From the NCBI GenBank assembly GCA_947653505.1, contig CANTHI010000278.1:1-5459 (forward strand): a stretch of DNA of 5,459 nt, read 5' to 3'. The stretch comes from an uncultured Eubacterium sp. GTDB taxonomy: Bacteria > Bacillota_A > Clostridia > Lachnospirales > Lachnospiraceae. Position 1 is the stretch's first letter. Every line of letters begins with the position of its first letter. Made by a program: the position numbers and the translations under genes. Below, one piece after another: positions 1 through 5,227 of this stretch. Below the pieces are notes generated by a model, which worked only from the letters and a program-made list of their open reading frames with translations, made no database searches and was not told the DNA's origin.

Positions 1-102
1 ACAGTGGAGATTCAGGTTACAGTGCCGGATATAGAACTGGAAAATGTAAAAATTGATATAGAATACTTTCAGACAACATTTTCTTATAAAATGTTATGTT
101 AA
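1..102 (+). CDS. C-terminal end of an unidentified protein (partial)
   Basis: Frame 1 is open from the first base for 33 codons and closes at a TAA at 100-102; the other two plus frames stop early (at about 32 and 54). The translation begins TVEIQVTVPDIELENV and ends in KMLC. It alternates hydrophobic and charged or polar residues, as a beta-strand-rich terminal region would, and it is acidic. No family can be named from this tail. The gene would end about 35-40 bases before a terminator stem with a T-run on this strand, which fits a real gene end converging on the glycerol operon. The alternative is a chance open frame, because 33 codons is short. Confidence 0.5.
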   Translation, partial: TVEIQVTVPDIELENVKIDIEYFQTTFSYKMLC

Positions 103-135
103 AGAATTAATGCAACACATCCGTACAATCTACAG

Positions 136-181
136 AAAAAACAGCCCGATTTATTTCCTCAAATAAATCGGACTGCTTTTT
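136..181. terminator. Bidirectional intrinsic terminator between convergent genes
   Basis: An 11-bp perfect stem (146-156 with 161-171) encloses the loop cctc. Past a C/A mismatch it is extended by a 3-bp cag/ctg stem (142-144 with 173-175). It is flanked by an A-run (136-141) and a T-run (177-181), so the hairpin is followed by a U-tract when read in either direction. On the minus strand it starts about 22 bases after the stop of the last operon gene. On the plus strand it follows the partial gene ending at 102. The stem is AT-rich except near its base, but its length and the two U-tracts make the call strong. Confidence 0.9.
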
Positions 182-197
182 CTGGATCAGACGTTCT

Positions 198-638
198 TCA
201 CACTGTCACCTCACACCCATTGGCAGAAACGGCCTTCGTCGCCACAACCGGCACTCCTGTACCCGCTACATTCTCCAGCAGCACATCCCCGACCGCAACC
301 GGCGCCTGAGCCAGTATGCCATTGATTTCCTCCATACAGGCAAAGATCTTTTCTTTTGGAATATCCGTCTTTGTTTTAACCGGAAGAAATGCCCTGTCGC
401 CCCCGGCTACTTTTACCGTGGAAGTCACGATGCGGGTAGGATTTGTGACTTCCTTTTTCGCATACGATTCGCCTCTTGGACAGGTATTGCCGCTGACCTC
501 ATGCACACTGCCATCGGACAGCGTGACCGTTAGCGGACACCCCATCGGACAGCCGATACAGATCAGCTCTTTTTGTTCCATATTTCCAGTGTTTTCCTGA
601 TATCTGTCTTCCATACGTTCTATGTTCGTTTCCTTCAC
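198..638 (-). CDS. DUF1667 small four-cysteine (putative Fe-S) protein, third component of the glycerol-3-phosphate dehydrogenase set
   Basis: The 146-residue product carries C27-x2-C30-x3-C34 in CIGCPMGC, then C53 in GNTCPRGESYA. This is the hallmark of DUF1667 (COG3862) and resembles the 4Fe-4S motif at the start of molybdopterin oxidoreductases. A TNPTRIVTSTV stretch (65-75) and a PVKT...IPKEKIF segment (86-99) are also typical of the family. Members are usually 115-130 residues, so the first 19 residues here are extra. The GTG start at 638 is favoured because AGGAG (648-652) lies 9 bases upstream and overlaps the stop region of the preceding gene, which suggests translational coupling. 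In-frame ATGs at 614 (138 aa) and 581 (126 aa) are alternatives; the 581 start would give the usual family length but has a weak ribosome site. The protein has no signal peptide or membrane segment. Cluster binding and a role in electron transfer from glycerol-3-phosphate are inferred from cysteine spacing and gene context. Confidence 0.87.
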   Translation of the reverse strand: MKETNIERMEDRYQENTGNMEQKELICIGCPMGCPLTVTLSDGSVHEVSGNTCPRGESYAKKEVTNPTRIVTSTVKVAGGDRAFLPVKTKTDIPKEKIFACMEEINGILAQAPVAVGDVLLENVAGTGVPVVATKAVSANGCEVTV

Positions 639-644
639 AGAGCC

Positions 645-1907
645 TTACTCCTTTTCTATTTTTACGGTAATGCACTTTAGCTGCGGATACGCCTCCAGCT
701 CCTGTTTTTTCAGCACGATCTGTTCCATTTCCCCCGGAGCCATAACCTGCTTTTTCCGGTGCTGCACCCGTTCCTGATCAAAATATACGCTCAGATACGA
801 CTGTTTGTAAACCGCGCCTGTGCGGAACCGGACGGTCAGCTCATCTTCCATCCTGCCGCATGCAATCCGGCGCGGCACGGTATAGCGTACGCCTTCTCCT
901 GCCACGATGGCAATGCCGCTGCTGCCGTGCGCAAGCTCTCCTTTAACAAACCGTGCTGCCTGGATGCCTGCCCGTTTTGCTTCCTCAGATACATAGTCAA
1001 CAAGATCATGTACATGCAGCACATTCCCGCAGGCAAAGACACCGGAAATACTTGTTTCCAGACTTTCATCAACAACCGGACCGGAAGTAACGCCATCCAG
1101 CTCCACGCCCATTTTTCCAGACAGCTCGTTTTCCGGAATCAGACCTACCGATAACAGCAGGGTATCACAGGTATATGTTTCCTCCGTACCTGCAACCGGC
1201 TTTCCCGATTCATCCACCCGGGCCAGTGTGACGCTCTCCAGACGTTCCTTTCCTTTGATATCCACGACTGTATGGCTGAGCTTTAACGGGATTCCATAAT
1301 CGTCCAGACACTGTACAATATTTCTTTTTAAACCGCCGGAATATGGCATCAGCTCCGCGACCGCCTTTACCTTTGCACCTTCCAGCGTCATACGCCTTGC
1401 CATAATCAGGCCGATATCCCCGGAGCCTAAAATCACTACCTCCCTGCCCGGCAGAAAACCTTCCATATTAATCAGCCGCTGGGCAGTACCCGCGGAAAAG
1501 ATTCCGGCTGGCCGGTAGCCCGGGATATTCAGCGCACCTCTGGAACGCTCCCTGCATCCCATTGCCAGAATCACTGCCTTTGCCTGGATCTGTATCATGC
1601 CATCTGTATGATTCAGGGCGGTTACGACCTTTTCCTTACTGATTTCCATTACCATCGTATTTAACCTGTACGCAATCTGGTGTTTTTTTACCATCGTAAG
1701 AAAGCGGTCCGCATATTCCGGACCGGTCAGCTCTTCCTGAAACGTATGCAGTCCAAATCCATTGTGGATACACTGGTTTAAAATACCGCCCAGCTCTTTA
1801 TCCCGTTCGAGAATGAGGATACTCTCAATTCCGGCTTCCCTGGCAGAAACTGCAGCCGCCAGGCCGGCAGGCCCTCCGCCTATAATTACAATATCATATG
1901 CTGTCAA
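645..1907 (-). CDS. NAD(P)/FAD-dependent oxidoreductase, GlpB-position subunit of an anaerobic glycerol-3-phosphate dehydrogenase
   Basis: The 420-residue product is a two-dinucleotide-binding-domain flavoprotein (COG0446 type). The N-terminal FAD motif is GGGPAG at 10-15, followed by E34 at the end of the second strand and by GGILNQCIHNGFG (40-52). The motif AMGCRERSRGALNIPGYRPAG spans about 115-135. A second Rossmann motif, GSGDIG (161-166), probably binds NAD(P). The FAD-closing motif SGVFACGNVLHVHD is at 288-301. C46 stands alone, so this is not a CxxC thioredoxin reductase. Residues from about 330 form a C-terminal region seen in this family, with no extra cluster motif visible. The start is TTG: AGGAG at 1915-1919 lies 7 bases upstream, and no in-frame ATG precedes the nucleotide-binding motif. 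The gene follows the GlpA-type gene after 27 bases. By position it replaces GlpB, probably passing electrons from the partner FAD to a nicotinamide or other carrier. The acceptor is not shown by the sequence. Confidence 0.88.
   Translation of the reverse strand: MTAYDIVIIGGGPAGLAAAVSAREAGIESILILERDKELGGILNQCIHNGFGLHTFQEELTGPEYADRFLTMVKKHQIAYRLNTMVMEISKEKVVTALNHTDGMIQIQAKAVILAMGCRERSRGALNIPGYRPAGIFSAGTAQRLINMEGFLPGREVVILGSGDIGLIMARRMTLEGAKVKAVAELMPYSGGLKRNIVQCLDDYGIPLKLSHTVVDIKGKERLESVTLARVDESGKPVAGTEETYTCDTLLLSVGLIPENELSGKMGVELDGVTSGPVVDESLETSISGVFACGNVLHVHDLVDYVSEEAKRAGIQAARFVKGELAHGSSGIAIVAGEGVRYTVPRRIACGRMEDELTVRFRTGAVYKQSYLSVYFDQERVQHRKKQVMAPGEMEQIVLKKQELEAYPQLKCITVKIEKE
648..652 (-). promoter_or_regulatory. 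Ribosome binding site that supports the GTG start of the DUF1667 gene
   Basis: AGGAG on the minus strand lies 9 bases before GTG at 638. It sits inside the last codons of the upstream gene, next to its TAA at 645-647. Neither in-frame ATG further down (614, 581) has a comparable site, so this site decides for the GTG. Confidence 0.7.
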
Positions 1908-1914
1908 AATTTTT

Positions 1915-1919
1915 CTCCT
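1915..1919 (-). promoter_or_regulatory. Ribosome binding site that fixes a TTG start
   Basis: AGGAG on the minus strand lies 7 bases before the TTG at 1905-1907. The codons between the site and the TTG contain no in-frame ATG or GTG, and the protein needs to begin here to include its FAD motif, so TTG initiation is well supported. Confidence 0.8.
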
Positions 1920-1934
1920 TCCATCTGCAGATAT

Positions 1935-3428
1935 TCAGACTTTTTCGAAAAAACATTTCCCATCTGCAGGTCTGTCCTTTCCTGTCCTGGTCTGTCCCAC
2001 GACAATTGCCGACCGGCCTCCGGATTTTGTTATTTCTTCCATGCTGGTTCCAAGCTCCCGTTTTAATATTTCCATCGTCTTCGGACTGCAGAATCCGGAC
2101 TGGCACCGTCCCATGCCGGCTCTTGTGCGCCGTTTGACGCCATCCAGCGATCTTGCCCCGACCGGCCTTTGGATGGCGTCTATCATCTCTCCTTCTGTCA
2201 CATTTTCACAGCGGCAGACAATATTACCGTAAGCCGGCTGACGGCGGATCAGCCTGTTGCGCTCCTCCATGCTTAATGCCGAAGGATTTAAAATACCTTT
2301 GCGCTGCGCGATAAAGCCCTCTTTTTGTTTCAGGTCCATGCTGTCGCGTACAAGCCCTGCTACCATCACGCCGATTGCAGGCGCGCTGGACAGTCCCGGC
2401 GATTCGATCCCTGCCACGTCGATCAGCCGTGGTACATCTTCTGCTTCTCCAATGATAAAATCACCCGTCTGGTAAAATTCCGTTTCTTCCGCATGTGCCC
2501 GTAATCCGGCAAACGAAGTAATGACCTGACGAAACGGCAGATTTTTCACTGTCATGCCCGCTTTTTCCATCAGCTCCCGCAGACCTGCTCCGGTCGTATT
2601 CGTCCCCTCTTTGTCTTCGATATCCGCAGCGGTAGGTCCCACGAGCAGATTCCCGTGAACGGTCGGCGTCACAAGCACTCCTTTTCCCATTGGCGTCGGC
2701 AGCATAAATACCGTATGCGATACATGACTGCCCGCACTGTGATCCAGCAGACAGTACTCCCCTTTTCTGGCCGTGATTTTCATTTTAAGGCTGCTGATCA
2801 TATTATGAATCTGATCGGCATACACGCCCGCCGCATTTACAATATAGCGGCTCTCCAGCACTCCCTGATTCGTTTCCAGCCTGAAAAAACCGTCCATATC
2901 CTGTATCCCGTTTACTTCGGTATCAAACCGGAACTCCACGCCGTTGCAGGCTGCGTTTTCGGCCAGTGCAATCGTCAGCAGAAACGGACATACGATCCCG
3001 CCAGACGGCGCATACAGGGCGCTTACCGTCTGCTCTGACAGATTCGGCTCCAGCTTTAGCGCCTCTTCTTTTGTCAGTATCCGCAGTCCTTCCACCCCGT
3101 TTCTGACGCCTTTATCATAGAGCTCCTGCAGCTTTGGCAGTTCCTTCTCATCCAGACAGACGACCAGGGAACCATTTCTTTGAAACGGAACATCCAGCTC
3201 TTTTGCCAGCTGCTCCATCATCCGGCTGCCCTGCACATTCAGCTTTGCCATCAAAGACCCCGCCGGCGCGTCAAATCCGGCATGCACAATGGCGCTGTTT
3301 GCTTTGGATGTCCCACAGCATACATCCTCGCATTTTTCAATGACACAGAACGTCCCCTCATACCGTGACAGCTCCCGCGCCACCGCACAGCCCGACACGC
3401 CTGCACCGATGATACAAACATCATACAT
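1935..3428 (-). CDS. GlpA-type FAD-dependent glycerol-3-phosphate dehydrogenase with C-terminal BFD-like [2Fe-2S] domain
   Basis: The 497-residue product has a DAO-fold FAD domain (about 1-365), with the nucleotide motif GAGVSG at 8-13 and E31 ending the second strand. The segment CCGTSKANSAIVHAGFD (about 38-54) is typical of the GlpA/COG0579 family. IVNAAGVYAD and DVAGIESPGLSSAPAIG are FAD-contacting or active-site stretches. A BFD-like [2Fe-2S] domain follows at about 401-460, with ligands C405, C407, C442 and C447 in VCRCEN and GRCQSGFC. E. coli GlpA has the same two-domain order and is slightly longer. The expected reaction is sn-glycerol-3-phosphate to dihydroxyacetone phosphate, with electrons leaving through FAD and the cluster. 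The ATG at 3428 is chosen because AGGAG (3436-3440) lies 7 bases upstream; an in-frame TTG at 3434 would sit only 1 base from that site. The gene lies 47 bases after glpK. A basic tail of about 17 residues extends past the usual GQT-like end. Relatives in COG0579 include L-2-hydroxyglutarate oxidases, but the glpK context favours glycerol-3-phosphate. Confidence 0.88.
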   Translation of the reverse strand: MYDVCIIGAGVSGCAVARELSRYEGTFCVIEKCEDVCCGTSKANSAIVHAGFDAPAGSLMAKLNVQGSRMMEQLAKELDVPFQRNGSLVVCLDEKELPKLQELYDKGVRNGVEGLRILTKEEALKLEPNLSEQTVSALYAPSGGIVCPFLLTIALAENAACNGVEFRFDTEVNGIQDMDGFFRLETNQGVLESRYIVNAAGVYADQIHNMISSLKMKITARKGEYCLLDHSAGSHVSHTVFMLPTPMGKGVLVTPTVHGNLLVGPTAADIEDKEGTNTTGAGLRELMEKAGMTVKNLPFRQVITSFAGLRAHAEETEFYQTGDFIIGEAEDVPRLIDVAGIESPGLSSAPAIGVMVAGLVRDSMDLKQKEGFIAQRKGILNPSALSMEERNRLIRRQPAYGNIVCRCENVTEGEMIDAIQRPVGARSLDGVKRRTRAGMGRCQSGFCSPKTMEILKRELGTSMEEITKSGGRSAIVVGQTRTGKDRPADGKCFFEKV

Positions 3429-3435
3429 AGACAAT

Positions 3436-3440
3436 CTCCT
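3436..3440 (-). promoter_or_regulatory. Ribosome binding site that decides the ATG start of the GlpA-type gene
   Basis: AGGAG on the minus strand is 7 bases from ATG (3426-3428) and only 1 base from the in-frame TTG (3432-3434). Normal spacing rules favour the ATG, shortening the longest open frame by two residues. Confidence 0.75.
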
Positions 3441-3475
3441 TCATTCACATAATAATATATAATCTGTATTTTTTC

Positions 3476-4972
3476 TTATTGTTCTTTCGCCCATCCATAC
3501 GAATATTTCACAGCCCTGCTCCAACCTTCCAGACACGCCTTTCTGTCCGTCTCTTCCATCTGTGGCTGGAACACGCGGTCCATCTGCCAGTTTTTAATGA
3601 CTTCTTCCTTGCTGCTCCAGTATCCGGCTGCAAGCCCTGCCAGATATGCGGCGCCCATTGCCGTCGTCTCTACGCAGACTGGCCGGTAGACGGGCGCGTG
3701 AATGACGTCTGCCTGAAACTGCATCAGAAAATTATTGGCGCTTGCGCCTCCGTCTACTTTTAATGTACGCAGTGTAATGCCTGAATCCGCCTGCATTGCC
3801 GCGATCACGTCGTTTACCTGATACGCGATGGACTCCAGCGTGGCACGGATGATATGGGCTTTGTTTACACCGCGTGTAATCCCCACAATCGTCCCTCTTG
3901 CATACTGGTCCCAGTATGGAGCACCAAGTCCGGTAAAGGCAGGGACGACATAGCATCCGTTTGTGTCTTTTACCTTGGACGCCATATATTCTGTATCCGG
4001 CGAAGTATCTACCAGACGCATCTCGTCACGCAGCCACTGGACCGCCGCTCCCGCTACAAAAATCGAACCTTCCAGTGCATAGTTTACCCTGCCGTCCAGT
4101 CCCCATGCGATCGTTGTGACAAGACCATTTTGGGAAAATACCGGCTTTTCTCCAGTATTCAGCAATAAAAAGCAGCCGGTGCCATACGTATTTTTTGCTT
4201 CCCCTGCCGTAAAACACGTCTGTCCAAACAAAGCCGCCTGCTGGTCTCCTGCCGCGCCGCAGATCGGTACCGGACCGCCAAAAAAAGACGGATCCGCTTC
4301 TGCATAGACACAGCTGGACGGTACCGGCTGGGGCAGCATACATTCCGGAATATCCAGCTGTTTTAGAATATCGGTATCCCAGCAAAGCTCATTGATATTA
4401 AACAGCATCGTTCTGGAAGCGTTGGAATAATCCGTCACATGCACGGCTCCCTTTGTCATTTTCCAGATCAGCCAGGTCTCTACCGTACCAAACAAAAGCT
4501 TTCCCGCTTCAGCTTTTTTTCTCGCTCCTTCCACATGATCCAGAATCCATTTTACCTTCGTCGCAGAAAAATATGCATCGATCACAAGACCTGTTTTTTT
4601 CCGGAAGGTTTCTGTCAGTCCCTGTTCTTTCAGGCTGTCGCAGTATGCAGACGTACGCCTGCACTGCCATACGATCGCATGATATACCGGCTCTCCTGTC
4701 TCCTTATCCCACACGATCGCTGTTTCCCGCTGGTTGGTAATGCCAATCGCCGCGATATCATCCGCGGTGGCACCGATTTTCTGCATCGCTTCGACTGCCA
4801 CGCCAAGCTGGGTGGACCAGATCTCATTTGCATCATGCTCAACCCAGCCCGGCTTTGGAAAATACTGGGTAAACTCTTTTTGTGCCACACTGCACATTTC
4901 TCCTCTTTCATTAAATAAAATGCACCGGTTACTTGTTGTTCCGGCATCGAGTGCCATGACATATTTTCCCAT
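3476..4972 (-). CDS. glpK: Glycerol kinase
   Basis: The 498-residue product is a full-length FGGY-family kinase (E. coli GlpK has about 502) that converts glycerol and ATP to sn-glycerol-3-phosphate in the cytoplasm. The phosphate-binding loop DAGTTSNR is at 9-16. Glycerol-contacting residues sit at R82-E83 in NQRET, W102, Y134 and D243 in [14 protein letters not shown] signature 1 spans 134-146 ([13 protein letters not shown]) and signature 2 spans 360-380, starting GTIVGITRG. The adenine-site segment [18 protein letters not shown] is at 405-422. The residue that aligns by eye with the phosphorylatable histidine of enterococcal and Bacillus GlpK (in a YHFFG-like motif) is S229 in DPSFFGG. 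Direct activation by phospho-HPr is therefore unlikely. It is the first gene of the operon, with AGGAG (4982-4986) 9 bases before its ATG. No glycerol facilitator gene is adjacent. Confidence 0.98.
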   Translation of the reverse strand: MGKYVMALDAGTTSNRCILFNERGEMCSVAQKEFTQYFPKPGWVEHDANEIWSTQLGVAVEAMQKIGATADDIAAIGITNQRETAIVWDKETGEPVYHAIVWQCRRTSAYCDSLKEQGLTETFRKKTGLVIDAYFSATKVKWILDHVEGARKKAEAGKLLFGTVETWLIWKMTKGAVHVTDYSNASRTMLFNINELCWDTDILKQLDIPECMLPQPVPSSCVYAEADPSFFGGPVPICGAAGDQQAALFGQTCFTAGEAKNTYGTGCFLLLNTGEKPVFSQNGLVTTIAWGLDGRVNYALEGSIFVAGAAVQWLRDEMRLVDTSPDTEYMASKVKDTNGCYVVPAFTGLGAPYWDQYARGTIVGITRGVNKAHIIRATLESIAYQVNDVIAAMQADSGITLRTLKVDGGASANNFLMQFQADVIHAPVYRPVCVETTAMGAAYLAGLAAGYWSSKEEVIKNWQMDRVFQPQMEETDRKACLEGWSRAVKYSYGWAKEQ

Positions 4973-5021
4973 GCTTATATGCTCCTCTCTCTTTTATTAT
5001 GCATAAGCCCCATCTGTCTGC

Positions 5022-5035
5022 TGGAATGTGTTACA
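5022..5035. promoter_or_regulatory. Weak cre-like (CcpA) candidate in the glpK leader
   Basis: The 14-bp element TGGAATGTGTTACA has the outer symmetry of a catabolite-responsive element (TG.AA on the left, TT.CA on the right). It lacks the usual central CG. It would lie about 60-75 bases into the transcript, where a repressor could block elongation. Glycerol genes are often under carbon catabolite control, but the poor centre makes this a low-confidence call. Confidence 0.25.
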
Positions 5036-5043
5036 TATTGGCT

Positions 5044-5058
5044 ATCCGGACGCCGGAT
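5044..5058. repeat. Short GC-rich inverted repeat in the glpK leader (hairpin or operator)
   Basis: ATCCGG (5044-5049) and CCGGAT (5053-5058) are perfect arms around a 3-base loop. Allowing one bulged T at 5043, two more GC pairs extend the stem. It lies about 40-50 bases into the predicted transcript. It could be an mRNA hairpin or a dyad for a DNA-binding regulator. On the plus strand it is followed after 5 bases by six T residues (5066-5071), which gives it some terminator character in that direction only. Confidence 0.5.
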
Positions 5059-5101
5059 GCTGTAATTTTTTCCTAAAAACTATTTCTTTTTCTTAAATTG
5101 T

Positions 5102-5130
5102 ATTATATAATATAACTATATTCCTGTCAA
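5102..5130 (-). promoter_or_regulatory. Perfect-consensus sigma-A promoter of the glycerol operon
   Basis: Read on the minus strand, TTGACA (5125-5130) is followed by exactly 17 bases and then TATAAT (5102-5107). Both hexamers match the housekeeping consensus in all six positions. The promoter points toward glpK with about 120 bases of leader. An unaided promoter this strong suggests that control is by repression or by events in the leader, not by an activator. Confidence 0.85.
5106..5111 (+). promoter_or_regulatory. Candidate -10 box for the divergent chemoreceptor gene
   Basis: TATAAT on the plus strand overlaps the minus-strand -10 box within the 10-bp palindrome ATTATATAAT (5102-5111). 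The hexamer 17 bases upstream (5083-5088, TTTCTT) matches the -35 consensus in only two positions, so promoter activity in this direction would rest on the -10 and the AT-rich flank. A second possible -10, TATAAA at 5181-5186, has no well-placed -35. No sigma-28/SigD flagellar promoter was recognised. Confidence 0.35.
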
Positions 5131-5215
5131 AAGCTTATCATCTTTTATTTCATCCTGACCGGAATGCTAACATCCCATACTATAAACATAGAGAATCTGA
5201 CGACAAAAGAATGCG

Positions 5216-5223
5216 AGGAAGGG
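5216..5223 (+). promoter_or_regulatory. Ribosome binding site of the chemoreceptor gene
   Basis: The purine-rich AGGAAGGG lies 4 bases from its end, and about 7 bases from its AGGA-AGG core, to the ATG at 5228. It is the only ATG followed by a transmembrane-type N-terminus in this stretch. Confidence 0.8.
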
Positions 5224-5227
5224 AATT

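Larger units (their letters stand above)
4981..5095 (-). promoter_or_regulatory. Long 5' leader of the glycerol operon
   Basis: If transcription starts about 7 bases after the -10 box, near 5095, the mRNA has a leader of roughly 120 bases before glpK. It contains one clear hairpin (5044-5058) and a cre-like sequence (5022-5035), then the ribosome binding site. No hairpin-plus-U-tract terminator is visible on the minus strand, so a GlpP-type antitermination leader as in Bacillus glpFK is not supported. The leader's function is unknown. Confidence 0.45.

Noticed and set aside
1762..2232. Plus-strand open frame of 156 codons opposite the two oxidoreductase genes
   Set aside because: It lies antisense across the junction of two well-supported flavoprotein genes, has no ribosome binding site of note, and its translation looks like reverse-strand coding shadow.
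3432..3434. TTG as the start of the GlpA-type gene
   Set aside because: It is one base from the AGGAG site, while the ATG two codons later is at normal spacing and begins directly at the FAD-binding strand.
4026..4385. Minus-strand open frame of 119 codons overlapping glpK in another frame
   Set aside because: It is a frame shadow of the intact, motif-complete kinase; there is no evidence of a frameshift in glpK.
4439..4918. Plus-strand open frame of 159 codons opposite glpK
   Set aside because: It is fully inside glycerol kinase, rich in Cys, Phe, His and Arg as expected from antisense reading, and no domain is recognisable.
5041..5071. Hairpin plus T-run as a terminator or attenuator for glpK
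   Set aside because: The T-run lies on the plus-strand side only; on the minus strand, the direction of glpK transcription, no U-tract follows the hairpin. The 5-base gap also makes it a weak plus-strand terminator, and no gene precedes it there.
5138..5154. Direct repeat TCATC at 5138-5142 and 5150-5154 upstream of the glpK -35 box
   Set aside because: Five-base repeats in AT-rich DNA are expected by chance and have no dyad partner.
5140..5210. Sigma-28/SigD flagellar promoter for the chemoreceptor
   Set aside because: CCGGAAT at 5159-5165 partly resembles the -10 box, but no TAAA element lies at the required distance upstream.
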